The position numbers and the translations under genes were made by a program. Under the pieces are notes generated by a model, which ran no database searches, was not told where the DNA came from, and was given only the letters and a program-made list of their open reading frames with translations. A stretch of 64,000 bases of DNA from contig JAUCSE010000001.1 of the NCBI GenBank assembly GCA_030445275.1, positions 23,305-87,304 of the forward strand. The letters run 5' to 3'. Below, in pieces: positions 41,284-49,687 of this stretch. How positions within the stretch are numbered: position 1 is the stretch's first letter; each line of letters starts with the position of its first letter. This stretch comes from Mucilaginibacter sp. GTDB taxonomy: Bacteria; Bacteroidota; Bacteroidia; Sphingobacteriales; Sphingobacteriaceae.

Positions 41284-42474
41284 ATGTATACTACACTAAA
41301 GCCAGTTTTGCAGCAGGAGCTTGCTGATATTGAAAATGCCGGATTATATAAAAAAGAACGCGTTATTACATCGGCACAGGGTGCTGATATTACCGTACAG
41401 GGCGGCAAGGAAGTGATAAACTTTTGCGCCAACAATTACCTGGGCCTATCGGGTAACCCTAAAGTGGTGCAGGCCGCTAAAAATGTGATGGATACCCACG
41501 GTTACGGATTATCGTCAGTACGTTTTATTTGCGGTACACAAGATATTCACAAGCAACTGGAAGCAAAAATATCTGAGTTTTTAGGTACAGAGGATACTAT
41601 ATTATATGCTGCTGCATTTGATGCCAATGGCGGTGTGTTTGAACCATTGTTTAATGAACAGGATGCCATTATATCTGATGAGCTGAACCATGCCTCCATT
41701 ATTGATGGGGTACGTTTGTGCAAGGCCCAGCGCCAGCGCTACAAACATGATGACATGGCTGATCTGGAAGAAAAACTGATAGCTACTAAAGATCTGCGTC
41801 ACCGTATTATTGTAACCGACGGTGCGTTCAGCATGGATGGAACCATTGCCCAATTGGATAAAATTTGTGCCTTGGCCGAAAAATACAACGCTTTGGTGAT
41901 GATTGACGAAAGTCATTGCTCTGGTTTTATGGGTAAAACCGGTCGCGGTACGCACGAGCACCACAATGTAATGGGCCAGATAGATATTATTACCGGTACA
42001 CTGGGCAAAGCTTTGGGCGGGGCATCAGGCGGTTTTACATCAGGCCGTAAAGAAATTATTGATATGCTGCGCCAGCGTTCGCGCCCATATTTGTTTTCAA
42101 ACACATTGGCCCCGGCTATTACCGGCGCTTCTATAGCGGTATTGGATATGCTGAGCGAGACTACCGCCTTGCGTGATAAACTGGAAACCAATACCCAGTA
42201 CTTCCGCCAAAAAATGACCGAAGCCGGGTTTGATATTAAGCCGGGTGTGCACCCTATAGTGCCGGTTATGCTGTATGATGCCAAGCTGGCACAGGAATTT
42301 GCCGCCAAAATGCTGGACGAAGGTATTTATGTGATAGGCTTTTATTACCCGGTGGTACCACAGGGTAAAGCGCGTATCAGGGTACAAATATCGGCCGCAC
42401 ATGATACACATCATTTAGATAAAGCGATAGCCGCCTTTACCAAAGTGGGTAAGGAATTGGCAGTAATTAAATAA
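41284..42474 (+). CDS. kbl: Glycine C-acetyltransferase (2-amino-3-ketobutyrate CoA ligase)
   Basis: PLP enzyme cleaving 2-amino-3-ketobutyrate with CoA to glycine and acetyl-CoA, the second step of threonine breakdown. The 396 residues have FCANNYLGLSGNPK near the N terminus, DESHCSGFMGKTGRGT with the PLP-contacting Asp and His, and the Schiff-base lysine K242 in GTLGKALGG. It works after the threonine dehydrogenase encoded at 22273. It is alone, with its own promoter. Confidence 0.95.
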   Translation: MYTTLKPVLQQELADIENAGLYKKERVITSAQGADITVQGGKEVINFCANNYLGLSGNPKVVQAAKNVMDTHGYGLSSVRFICGTQDIHKQLEAKISEFLGTEDTILYAAAFDANGGVFEPLFNEQDAIISDELNHASIIDGVRLCKAQRQRYKHDDMADLEEKLIATKDLRHRIIVTDGAFSMDGTIAQLDKICALAEKYNALVMIDESHCSGFMGKTGRGTHEHHNVMGQIDIITGTLGKALGGASGGFTSGRKEIIDMLRQRSRPYLFSNTLAPAITGASIAVLDMLSETTALRDKLETNTQYFRQKMTEAGFDIKPGVHPIVPVMLYDAKLAQEFAAKMLDEGIYVIGFYYPVVPQGKARIRVQISAAHDTHHLDKAIAAFTKVGKELAVIK

Positions 42475-42489
42475 TAAGCACGGTTTTTT

Positions 42490-42497
42490 TATATTTG
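42490..42497 (+). promoter_or_regulatory. -7 promoter element of pheS
   Basis: TATATTTG exactly matches TAnnTTTG. It leaves a leader of about 90 nt before the pheS ATG; a short TCCGG...CCGGC stem lies in it, but I see no T-box or other known leader motif. Confidence 0.6.
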
Positions 42498-42590
42498 CAC
42501 ACTTGCTGGTACCAACTGATGGAGCAATCTGTAACATCATGATCAGCAATTGTCCGGTTTTACTGCCGGCAAATTTAATTAGCGATAACA

Positions 42591-43625
42591 ATGCAAGCTC
42601 AAATAGACCAGTATACTGCCGAAATAAATGCTTTTTCGCCGGCTAATGCCGATGAACTGGAAACGTTTCGTATCAAATTTTTAGGCACAAAGGGAATTAT
42701 AAAAGACCTGTTTGAGCAGTTTAAAACAGTAGGGCCTGAAGAAAAACGCACATTCGGAAAAGTGCTTAACCAGTTTAAACAACTGGCCGAAGCAAAATAT
42801 AATGAGCTAAAAGAAAGTTTTGACTCCGGACTTAAAACTCCGGACTTAGGACTTGATTTGACCTTGCCCGGCGATGATTTTGTGGTTGGCTCACGCCATC
42901 CGCTGTCATTGGTGCGTAACGAGATTATTGATATATTTAAACGTTTGGGCTTTGTGGTTGCTGAAGGTCCGGAGATTGAGGACGACTGGCATAACTTTTC
43001 GGCCCTGAACTTTCCGGAAGAGCATCCGGCTCGTGACATGCAGGATACCTTCTTTATTAAAAAGAACCATGGGCAGGATGATATAGCCCTGCGTACACAC
43101 ACCTCATCGGTACAGGTAAGGATGATGGAACATGGCAAGCCGCCTTTCCGCGCTATTATGCCGGGCAGGGTGTACCGTAACGAAGCCATATCGGCCCGTG
43201 CACATTGCTTTTTTCATCAGGTGGAAGGTTTGTATGTTGATGAAAACGTATCATTCTCTGATCTGAAACAAACGCTTTACCAGTTTGTAAAGGAATTATA
43301 CGGAGAAGGCACCAAAGTGCGTTTCCGCCCGTCATACTTCCCGTTCACTGAACCATCTGCAGAGATGGATGTATCATGTACCATTTGCGGTGGCACTGGT
43401 TGTAATATGTGTAAATACACTGGCTGGGTAGAGATTTTAGGTTGTGGTATGGTTGATCCAAACGTATTGGAAAATTGCGGTATTGATAGTAAAAAATATA
43501 CTGGCTTTGCCTTTGGTATGGGTATGGAACGCATAGCCAACCTGAAATATGTTATCCGCGATCTGCGCTTATTTTCTGAAAATGATGTACGCTTCCTGAA
43601 ACAATTTCAAACCGAAATGTTATGA
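42591..43625 (+). CDS. pheS: Phenylalanine-tRNA ligase alpha subunit
   Basis: Catalytic subunit of the alpha2-beta2 class II synthetase charging tRNA-Phe. The 344 residues have an N-terminal coiled coil, class II motif 2 (PGRVYRNEAISARAH, then FFHQVEGL), a CTICGGTGCNMCKYTGWVE insert that may bind zinc, and motif 3 in FGMGMERIANLKY. pheT is not adjacent, as in many Bacteroidota. Its stop overlaps the next gene's ATG (ATGA). Confidence 0.97.
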   Translation: MQAQIDQYTAEINAFSPANADELETFRIKFLGTKGIIKDLFEQFKTVGPEEKRTFGKVLNQFKQLAEAKYNELKESFDSGLKTPDLGLDLTLPGDDFVVGSRHPLSLVRNEIIDIFKRLGFVVAEGPEIEDDWHNFSALNFPEEHPARDMQDTFFIKKNHGQDDIALRTHTSSVQVRMMEHGKPPFRAIMPGRVYRNEAISARAHCFFHQVEGLYVDENVSFSDLKQTLYQFVKELYGEGTKVRFRPSYFPFTEPSAEMDVSCTICGGTGCNMCKYTGWVEILGCGMVDPNVLENCGIDSKKYTGFAFGMGMERIANLKYVIRDLRLFSENDVRFLKQFQTEML

Positions 43626-44032
43626 GAAAACTCATAGTAATTCTATTAACAGGTATTTGTTTTTTTTCATGCGGAAAAAGCAACCCTGTTCCGAGTGTGG
43701 CGGTAAATTTTGAAGCATCCATAACTGATCCTCGTTTAGCAGGGCTTGGCATTGCGGGAGGAGCTGTTTTACTCAGTGGTTATGGAGTTGCCGGATTGGT
43801 CATTTATCGAACAGCCTCGGGCAATTATGTGGCTTACGATAGGTGCAGCAGTTATCAGCCCGAAAAAAAATGTGCCGTTACGCTTGATGCAACCGGTTTT
43901 ACAGTAACAGATCCCTGCAGCGGATCAAAGTTTTCTTTATCTGATGGTACACCGGTAAAAGGGCCTGCTACGCAGTCGCTCAGAACATACCAGGTAATTA
44001 CCACCCAGTTCACTATTCAAGTTGTTAATTAG
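43622..44032 (+). CDS. Rieske-like lipoprotein with altered cluster ligands
   Basis: Lipoprotein of 136 residues; signal with lipobox FFSC (Cys17). The body matches the Bacteroidota Rieske-like family (VIYRTASGNYVAYDRC, GSKFSLSDGTPVKGPATQSL), but the two histidines needed for a Rieske 2Fe-2S centre are missing: the first ligand region reads DRCSSYQPEKKC and the second DPCSGSKF. Three cysteines remain, so it may bind another metal or none. It overlaps pheS by 4 nt and precedes a TetR gene by 3 nt, so all three are probably co-transcribed. Confidence 0.75.
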   Translation: MRKLIVILLTGICFFSCGKSNPVPSVAVNFEASITDPRLAGLGIAGGAVLLSGYGVAGLVIYRTASGNYVAYDRCSSYQPEKKCAVTLDATGFTVTDPCSGSKFSLSDGTPVKGPATQSLRTYQVITTQFTIQVVN

Positions 44033-44035
44033 TAC

Positions 44036-44617
44036 ATGGAAGCCGATAAAATAAAAGATAGTATTAAGCGGGCGGCGCAAGAGCTTTTCCGCAAATTCGG
44101 GTACCATAAAACCAGTGTTAACGAGATCGCTAAAAAAGCAAAAATAGCCAAAGCCACTATCTATAAATATTTTGATAGTAAAGAGGCTGTGTTGCATGTG
44201 TTACTGATGGACTACATTAAAGCCAGCGTTGATGACCTGGTGGAAATGAATACACCAGATATTGATGAGGAAGCCTATTTGAACAACCTCATCATGAAAA
44301 CCTGCCGCTTATCATACACCATATGTAATGAGTTTATAGGCTGGGATTTTATCCGCGAGTCAACCAATTCACAGGATTTTTTGAAAAACCTCTCTAACGA
44401 GTTGGAGGAGTTGCTAATGGCATCTTTTATACAATTACCGGGCATCCGTAAGCACGAAACTTACCAGCAACGGCTGCGTTTTTTAATTAAATGCAGTAAG
44501 AGCATCGTATTCAGTTTTGCCTTTACCTCGGTAAGCGACTCAGATGTGCGCAAAAATTTTGTTTCTTTTCAAAAGGATATTCTTCCCTATTTGGTAAAAG
44601 CGGCTATTTCGGTTTAA
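44036..44617 (+). CDS. TetR/AcrR-family transcriptional regulator
   Basis: Regulator of 193 residues with the N-terminal TetR helix-turn-helix (AAQELFRKFGYHKTSVNEIAKKAKIAKATIYKYF spans about 13-47) and an all-helical ligand domain. The ligand is unknown. It is third in the pheS transcript unit and convergent with the hypothetical gene at 44622. TetR genes with this N terminus often precede efflux operons in Bacteroidota, but no efflux gene is next to it here. Confidence 0.92.
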   Translation: MEADKIKDSIKRAAQELFRKFGYHKTSVNEIAKKAKIAKATIYKYFDSKEAVLHVLLMDYIKASVDDLVEMNTPDIDEEAYLNNLIMKTCRLSYTICNEFIGWDFIRESTNSQDFLKNLSNELEELLMASFIQLPGIRKHETYQQRLRFLIKCSKSIVFSFAFTSVSDSDVRKNFVSFQKDILPYLVKAAISV

Positions 44618-44621
44618 TTTT

Positions 44622-45008
44622 TTATTCTATTTTAATATTTATTGATCCACTTTCTTCTACTTCCCAAATAGTCGATTCATCTATATTAATCGAATTTAAG
44701 TTTAAGAAAGTTTCTGCTTTTTGTAAATAATCATCCTCATTATCCCCAAGCCTGGGTAGTGCAATTACGTTAGTATCAATATTAATCCTTCTTATCCTAT
44801 CAGTAAGTAGTTTTAAAGTATTTTCCGAGTAGGATGAGCTTGCATCTTTTGCCAGATCTCCATTTTTGTCGAACAAAAAATAATCAGTCATTAAAATAGA
44901 AAAGAACTGCTTATCTCGCTTGTCATAATAAAAAACTTCTGAAAACCGAACAGGTGATTGTTGAAGTCCCATTACTAACCAATTATATATTTGTTCCGGA
45001 GTGGTCAT
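44622..45008 (-). CDS. Hypothetical protein
   Basis: I do not recognise this 128-residue protein with certainty. It is acidic and hydrophilic, has no signal or membrane segment, and contains VFYYDKRDKQFFSILMTDYFLFDKNG, which is faintly like UPF0158-type proteins. The gene is more AT-rich than its neighbours. It is convergent with the TetR gene (4-nt gap), and its promoter would lie next to the creD control region. Confidence 0.5.
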   Translation of the reverse strand: MTTPEQIYNWLVMGLQQSPVRFSEVFYYDKRDKQFFSILMTDYFLFDKNGDLAKDASSSYSENTLKLLTDRIRRINIDTNVIALPRLGDNEDDYLQKAETFLNLNSINIDESTIWEVEESGSINIKIE

Positions 45009-45066
45009 CCATAAAGATATTGAACTTTTCGAGAGAATTTATTTGGATTAACTAATTATTCTTTGT

Positions 45067-45157
45067 TACTTTGAAATACAAAGTACTTTTATTATATCAA
45101 CTGAGCCAGGCATATCAAATGCCTTCTTTTTTTAATATGCACTTTGAAATGCAAAGT
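45067..45157. promoter_or_regulatory. Two operator-like palindromes upstream of creD
   Basis: TACTTTG-N5-CAAAGTA at 45067-45085 is a perfect 7+7 palindrome; ACTTTG-N5-CAAAGT at 45141-45157 is a second copy. The copies are identical in spacing, differ by one centre base, and begin 73 bp apart, very near seven helical turns. Each contains a TTTG, so each could overlap a -7 element. They look like sites for a dimeric regulator acting on creD. Confidence 0.65.
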
Positions 45158-45175
45158 ACTTTAATAAATAAAAAA

Positions 45176-46528
45176 ATGATCACAGACGAACCACAAAAGC
45201 GCGGACAAATGGATTGGCTCAAGGAGTCGGTAACCGCTAAATTAGTTTTTATAGGGATATTGGTTGTGGTACTGCTTATACCATCATCGCTGGTTGATAA
45301 CCTGATCACTGAACGGGCAAGCCGGCAGGATGAAATGATGCAGGATGTATCCAACAAATGGTCGGGCAGCCAGATCATCAAAGGCCCGGTGCTGATTATC
45401 CCCTATAAAAATCAGGTTAAGTACATCAACACCGACAATAAGGAGAGCACCAAGGACGAGATCGAAAATTTATACATCCTGCCTGATAACCTGCATATCA
45501 AAGCTGGTTTAACTACGCAGATTTTACATCGGGGTATATTTGATGTGGCCGTTTATAACTCGCTGGTAAAAGTATCCGGTAATTTTTCAAAAGCCGATCT
45601 GAGCAGCTTGTCCTTAACCCCCGATCAGCTTTTGCTGAATAAGGCCCGCATTGTATTTAGTATCAGTGATCTGAAAGGTTTAAAAAATAACCCGGTTATA
45701 AAAGCTGCCGGACAAACACTTACTGCCGAGCCTGTATTTGACAACACCTCCTTATTTGGCAGCGGACTGCAAACCGCTGTTGATCTTTCCAATATAAAAG
45801 ATGCCGAATTTAATTTTGAGTACGCACTTGATCTGAAAGGTAGCCAGGGACTTAGCTTTTTACATCTGGGTAAAACCACTGATGTAGAAGCCAGCGGCAC
45901 CTGGAGCAGCCCCAGCTTTGACGGCCGCTACTTACCCGATGATCGTAAGATTGATAGCAAGGGGTTTACCGCACACTGGCGCATGTTATACTATAACCGG
46001 CCATTTCCGCAGCAATGGATAAATAATGATAAACTGTTGAGCAATGATAAAAAACTGGGCGATGCGGTATTTGGCATCAAACTGCGCCTGCCTGTTGATC
46101 AGTATCAAAAAACCACGCGTACCAGTAAATATGCATTGTTGATCATTGCGCTGACGTTTATCTCCCTGTTTTTAACCGAGGTGATCCGCAAGCAGAGGAT
46201 ACATATATTTAATTACATACTCATTGGTGTAGCCATGATCATTTATTATTCGCTGCTGCTTTCATTTTCTGAGCAGATAGGTTATAACTGGGCCTACCTG
46301 GTAGCCTCGGTATCAACCATTGCGTTGGTGGCGGTGTTTATAGCATCATTATTAAAAAATAAAATGGCGGCATTGCTGTTTGCTTTTATACTGGCTGTGT
46401 TCTATACATTCATCTTTGTGATCATTCAGTTAGAGGATCTGGCATTGATGATTGGCAGTATTGCTTTGTTTATTATAGTAGGTATACTCATGTACTTTTC
46501 GCGCAAAATAAACTGGGATAGGCATTAA
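45176..46528 (+). CDS. creD: CreD-family inner-membrane protein
   Basis: Cell-envelope protein of the CreD family (about 450 residues), linked elsewhere to envelope stress and beta-lactam or colicin response; its molecular job is unknown. One membrane helix near the N terminus (about 16-36) is followed by a large periplasmic domain (SGSQIIKGPVLIIPY, YNRPFPQQW) and a block of helices at the C terminus. I start at ATG 45176 (MITDEPQKRGQMDWLKE); the longer frame would run through the two operator palindromes and carries no homologous residues. The small winged-helix regulator that often precedes creD in relatives is not present here. Confidence 0.88.
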   Translation: MITDEPQKRGQMDWLKESVTAKLVFIGILVVVLLIPSSLVDNLITERASRQDEMMQDVSNKWSGSQIIKGPVLIIPYKNQVKYINTDNKESTKDEIENLYILPDNLHIKAGLTTQILHRGIFDVAVYNSLVKVSGNFSKADLSSLSLTPDQLLLNKARIVFSISDLKGLKNNPVIKAAGQTLTAEPVFDNTSLFGSGLQTAVDLSNIKDAEFNFEYALDLKGSQGLSFLHLGKTTDVEASGTWSSPSFDGRYLPDDRKIDSKGFTAHWRMLYYNRPFPQQWINNDKLLSNDKKLGDAVFGIKLRLPVDQYQKTTRTSKYALLIIALTFISLFLTEVIRKQRIHIFNYILIGVAMIIYYSLLLSFSEQIGYNWAYLVASVSTIALVAVFIASLLKNKMAALLFAFILAVFYTFIFVIIQLEDLALMIGSIALFIIVGILMYFSRKINWDRH

Positions 46529-46558
46529 ATTTATGTGAATTCAGGACAAAAAACTGAA

Positions 46559-46676
46559 TGTCATTTCGACGAACAGCGACGGGTAAAGTGGTGGGGTGAG
46601 GAGAAATCTTATGCGATATGCTGTCCATAATTGCATATCGTATAAGATTTCTCCTCGTACCTCGTTCGAAATGACA
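46559..46676. repeat. TGTCATTTCGA...TCGAAATGACA palindrome
   Basis: 118-nt copy of the AAGATTTCTCCTCG family, downstream of creD. Confidence 0.85.
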
Positions 46677-46811
46677 TGATTTTTTATGCCAAACTCATGT
46701 TAAATTTAAGGGTGAAGCCTGCATTTCACCTTATAAATTTAAAAATACCATATACCGATTTGGTTTTTGGTATAATAATTACTATGTTAGCTTAACAAAA
46801 TTTACAAAGCG

Positions 46812-46919
46812 ATGAGCCCTGAACTAACAGAATTTTCAGATATGATCGATGAGCAATTTGACATAGCCGATATGGATACAGATGATTTTGTATCTTATAT
46901 ATTGAGCTTGTTTGCTTGA
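46812..46919 (+). CDS. Possible small acidic protein (35 aa)
   Basis: An ATG-started frame of 35 codons inside a 600-nt gap encodes a strongly acidic peptide (start MSPELTEFSDMIDEQFD, end YILSLFA) with no lysine or arginine. There is no clear ribosome-binding site, and I recognise no family. It could be a real microprotein, a remnant, or chance; the regular acidic/hydrophobic spacing suggests an amphipathic helix. Confidence 0.3.
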   Translation: MSPELTEFSDMIDEQFDIADMDTDDFVSYILSLFA

Positions 46920-47114
46920 ATAGTTATCATATACCCTGTAATTCGCTTTTAAAGCGGCCTGGTTTTCTATGGCCTATTCTTCCATAAATTCTAAATCCTA
47001 ATTTCTAAACTCTAAATAAAATCCAAACTACTTGTTTTCTTATTTCTTGTATCTTGGCTCTTTGCTCTTATTTCCTGATTCTCACTTCTTGTTTCTATCC
47101 TAAATAAATACGGT
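46920..47114. repeat. Low-complexity heptad-like gap before rlmD
   Basis: No gene. From about 46980 the sequence is a string of short T- and C-rich units (CTAAATCCTAATTTCTAAACTC, then CTTGTTTCT/CTTGGCTC types), similar in style to other 7-nt repeat gaps. No strong stem is seen. Confidence 0.5.
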
Positions 47115-47122
47115 TAACTTTG
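47115..47122 (+). promoter_or_regulatory. -7 promoter element of rlmD
   Basis: TAACTTTG matches TAnnTTTG and is only 7 nt upstream of the rlmD ATG (47130), implying an almost leaderless transcript. Confidence 0.6.
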
Positions 47123-47129
47123 GAGCCTG

Positions 47130-48551
47130 ATGAATAAAGTTGCAAAACAGAAGTTTTTTGAAGATGTTCGGATCATTGATATAGCCGAAGAAGGTAAGGG
47201 CGTAGGTAAAACCGACGACTTTGTGTTGTTTGTTGATAAAGCCATTCCCGGCGATGTTGCCGATGTGCAGGTGTATCGGAGCAAGAAAAACTTTGGTGAA
47301 GCAAAGATCATGGAGCTTAAACAACCTTCTGAATATCGGGTTGAACCATTTTGCGAACATTTTGGTACCTGCGGCGGCTGCAAATGGCAGCACATGGACT
47401 ACAAAGGCCAGCTAAAATTTAAACAAAAATCTGTTGCCGATGCCCTGGGTCGCATAGCCAAAATTGATATAGATGGTATGATGGATATTGTGCCATCACC
47501 TGCCGACCGTTATTACCGCAATAAACTGGAATACACTTTCAGCGATAAACGCTGGCTGTATGATGGTGAGAACAGGGAAGACGAAACCCTGAACATGAAC
47601 GCGCTGGGTTTTCATATCCCCGGTCGTTTTGATAAAATACTCGATGTAAAGCATTGCTATCTGCAAGCCGAGCCATCAAATACGCTGCGCAACAGCATCC
47701 GCGATTTTGTGATAGAGCAAGGTTATTCATTTTATAACCTGCGTAACCACGAGGGTGCACTGCGTAATCTGATCGTACGTACCTCATCAACGGGCGAGGT
47801 AATGGTGATTGTAGTATTTGCCTATACCAATGACGAAGAGGTGAACAAGCTCATGAGCTTTATTGATGCCGGTTTCCCGGAGATCACTTCGCTGCTGTAC
47901 ATCATCAACCAGAAAAAGAACGATACCATTTTTGACCAGGATGTAGTGGCTTTTAAAGGTCCCGAATATATTCATGAAGAAATGAATGGTATAAAATTCC
48001 GCATCGGCCCAAAATCATTTTACCAAACCAACAGCATACAAGCCCTGCGCCTGTACGAAATAACCCGCGACTTTGCCGGCTTTAGAGGCGATGAACTGGT
48101 TTATGACCTGTACACCGGTGCCGGAACTATAGCCAATTTTATTGCCGGGCATGTAAAACAAGTGGTAGGTGTGGAGTACGTCCCCACGGCTATTGAGGAT
48201 GCCAAAGTGAACTCGGCCATTAACAACATTACCAATACAAAATTTTATGCCGGCGATATGAAGGATGTACTGGTTGCCGATTTTGTAGCCGAACATGGCA
48301 AGCCGGATGTAATTATTACCGATCCACCGCGCGCGGGCATGCACCCTGATGTGGTGAACCGCCTGATGGAAATTGAAGCCGAAAAAATTGTTTACGTAAG
48401 CTGCAACGCCGCCACTCAAGCCCGTGACCTGCTGGTGCTAAAAGAAAAATACGATACCGTAAAAATACAACCCGTTGATATGTTCCCCCATACTCAGCAC
48501 GTAGAAAATGTAGTGCTGTTGGTATTGAGAGAGCAAGGACAAGGAGAGTAA
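47130..48551 (+). CDS. rlmD: 23S rRNA (uracil-5-)-methyltransferase, RlmD family
   Basis: SAM-dependent methyltransferase forming 5-methyluridine in 23S rRNA. The 473 residues have an N-terminal TRAM domain, a 4Fe-4S binding cluster (CEHFGTCGGCKWQH with the fourth Cys near KHCYLQ), the SAM motif LYTGAGTIANFIA, ITDPPRAGMHPDVV, and the catalytic YVSCNAATQARDL. The family includes RlmD and RumA-like paralogues, so the exact site (U1939 or another) is not certain. Confidence 0.92.
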   Translation: MNKVAKQKFFEDVRIIDIAEEGKGVGKTDDFVLFVDKAIPGDVADVQVYRSKKNFGEAKIMELKQPSEYRVEPFCEHFGTCGGCKWQHMDYKGQLKFKQKSVADALGRIAKIDIDGMMDIVPSPADRYYRNKLEYTFSDKRWLYDGENREDETLNMNALGFHIPGRFDKILDVKHCYLQAEPSNTLRNSIRDFVIEQGYSFYNLRNHEGALRNLIVRTSSTGEVMVIVVFAYTNDEEVNKLMSFIDAGFPEITSLLYIINQKKNDTIFDQDVVAFKGPEYIHEEMNGIKFRIGPKSFYQTNSIQALRLYEITRDFAGFRGDELVYDLYTGAGTIANFIAGHVKQVVGVEYVPTAIEDAKVNSAINNITNTKFYAGDMKDVLVADFVAEHGKPDVIITDPPRAGMHPDVVNRLMEIEAEKIVYVSCNAATQARDLLVLKEKYDTVKIQPVDMFPHTQHVENVVLLVLREQGQGE

Positions 48552-48716
48552 GGACAAAAGGGATGGAGGGACTATGGGATAAAGGATTAAAGACAAAAGG
48601 AAAAATCCTGAAAATCCCTGAATCCGTTTAATCCTGGTTCAGACAAAAGATTTAGACAAAATTGATCAGATCAAATCTTAGGATTTAGAATTTATTATTT
48701 AGAGTTTTAAACAACT
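48552..48716. repeat. GGACAAAAGG and GGTTCAGAC repeat units
   Basis: After rlmD come GGGACTATGGGATAAAGGATT-type units akin to those at 1285-1330, then a half-copy of the GGTTCAGAC family (about 48601-48660) and AT-rich TTAGGATTTAGAATT units. No gene is seen. Confidence 0.65.
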
Positions 48717-49112
48717 ATGCAACCCGAAGACCTGTTAAACGAAGGTAACGAAAGCCCAAAACCGGCACCGGATAGTCCGCTGTTAAGTTTGGAGCGTGAT
48801 CTTAAAATTTTTAAAGACTCTATCCATGAGGTATCCGTCGAGATTATGATGGAAGGGTTATCATCCTACCCCATTTTTATAGCACATCAGCACCAACTGA
48901 AACTGGGCGAAGTGATATTGGACAGGAATGATTTGAACTCGGAATGGAGTATTCACGCTTCAACCCTCGAGGAATTTACGGAACGCGGTGTAATTAAACC
49001 CGAATTAAAGGATCGCTTTATCAACAGCTATAAAAACCCGAACGATTTTATGTGTGTTTTTGTGGTAGTGCCCGAAGGCGCCAATTTTGTTTATTTTCCG
49101 TATACGAAGTAA
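48717..49112 (+). CDS. Conserved hypothetical protein
   Basis: A soluble 131-residue protein without signal or membrane segment. It has a Pro/acidic N terminus, then IHEVSVEIMMEGLSSYPIFIAHQ and KLGEVILDRNDLNSEWSI, and ends in FMCVFVVVPEGANFVYFPY. It looks like a compact alpha/beta fold present in Bacteroidota, but I cannot name a function. It is 65 nt upstream of a phosphoribosyltransferase gene and may be co-transcribed. Confidence 0.7.
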   Translation: MQPEDLLNEGNESPKPAPDSPLLSLERDLKIFKDSIHEVSVEIMMEGLSSYPIFIAHQHQLKLGEVILDRNDLNSEWSIHASTLEEFTERGVIKPELKDRFINSYKNPNDFMCVFVVVPEGANFVYFPYTK

Positions 49113-49177
49113 TAATTGAGCCGTTTGTTGGATAGTTAATTTTATATATTTACAGCAGTATTTTTATAGCCAGCCCG

Positions 49178-49687
49178 ATGTCCGAAAAGAAACTCCTGAT
49201 ATTAAACCAGCAGCAAATACAGCAAAAGATTGACCGTATTGCCTACCAGATACTGGAAGATAACTTTGACGAACAGGAAATACTGATAGCAGGCATATTA
49301 CCCCGCGGCAACCATATTGCCGAAAGGATTAAAACCATTTTGGATGATATTGCTCCTTTCACTAGTAAACTATTAACCATTGAACTGGAAAAGGATAGCA
49401 GCACCTTACAGGCTAAATTTAATTTTGACATACAGGATTGCAACAATAAAGTAGTGATCCTGGTTGATGATGTACTGAACAGCGGTAAAACATTGGCTTA
49501 TGGCATTGGTGTTTTTCTGGATGTCCCGCTCAAAAAACTGCGTACCGCCGTATTGATTGATCGTAATCATAAAAGTTTCCCCATTACTACCGATTTTGCT
49601 GGTGTGGCCCTTTCCACCGTAATCAAAGAACATGTTGATGTGGTGCTTGATGAAGCCGGAGAAGAGGATGCGGTTTATTTGAGGTAG
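49178..49687 (+). CDS. Phosphoribosyltransferase (PyrR/Hpt-like)
   Basis: Type I phosphoribosyltransferase fold of 169 residues. The PRPP-binding signature is VVILVDDVLNSGKTLAYG at about 98-115, and a small hood domain precedes it (GILPRGNHIAERI). It is closest in layout to PyrR/uracil- or purine-type enzymes; the base specificity is not determined, and no pyr operon is present. Confidence 0.85.
   Translation: MSEKKLLILNQQQIQQKIDRIAYQILEDNFDEQEILIAGILPRGNHIAERIKTILDDIAPFTSKLLTIELEKDSSTLQAKFNFDIQDCNNKVVILVDDVLNSGKTLAYGIGVFLDVPLKKLRTAVLIDRNHKSFPITTDFAGVALSTVIKEHVDVVLDEAGEEDAVYLR

Noticed and set aside
42498..42590. Riboswitch or T-box in the pheS leader
   Set aside because: Only a short stem is visible; no T-box NNNGGUGG-like element or antiterminator pair could be recognised.
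45071..45175. Extended N terminus of creD (35 extra codons)
   Set aside because: The extension is encoded by the two operator palindromes and carries no CreD homology; ATG 45176 gives the family N terminus.
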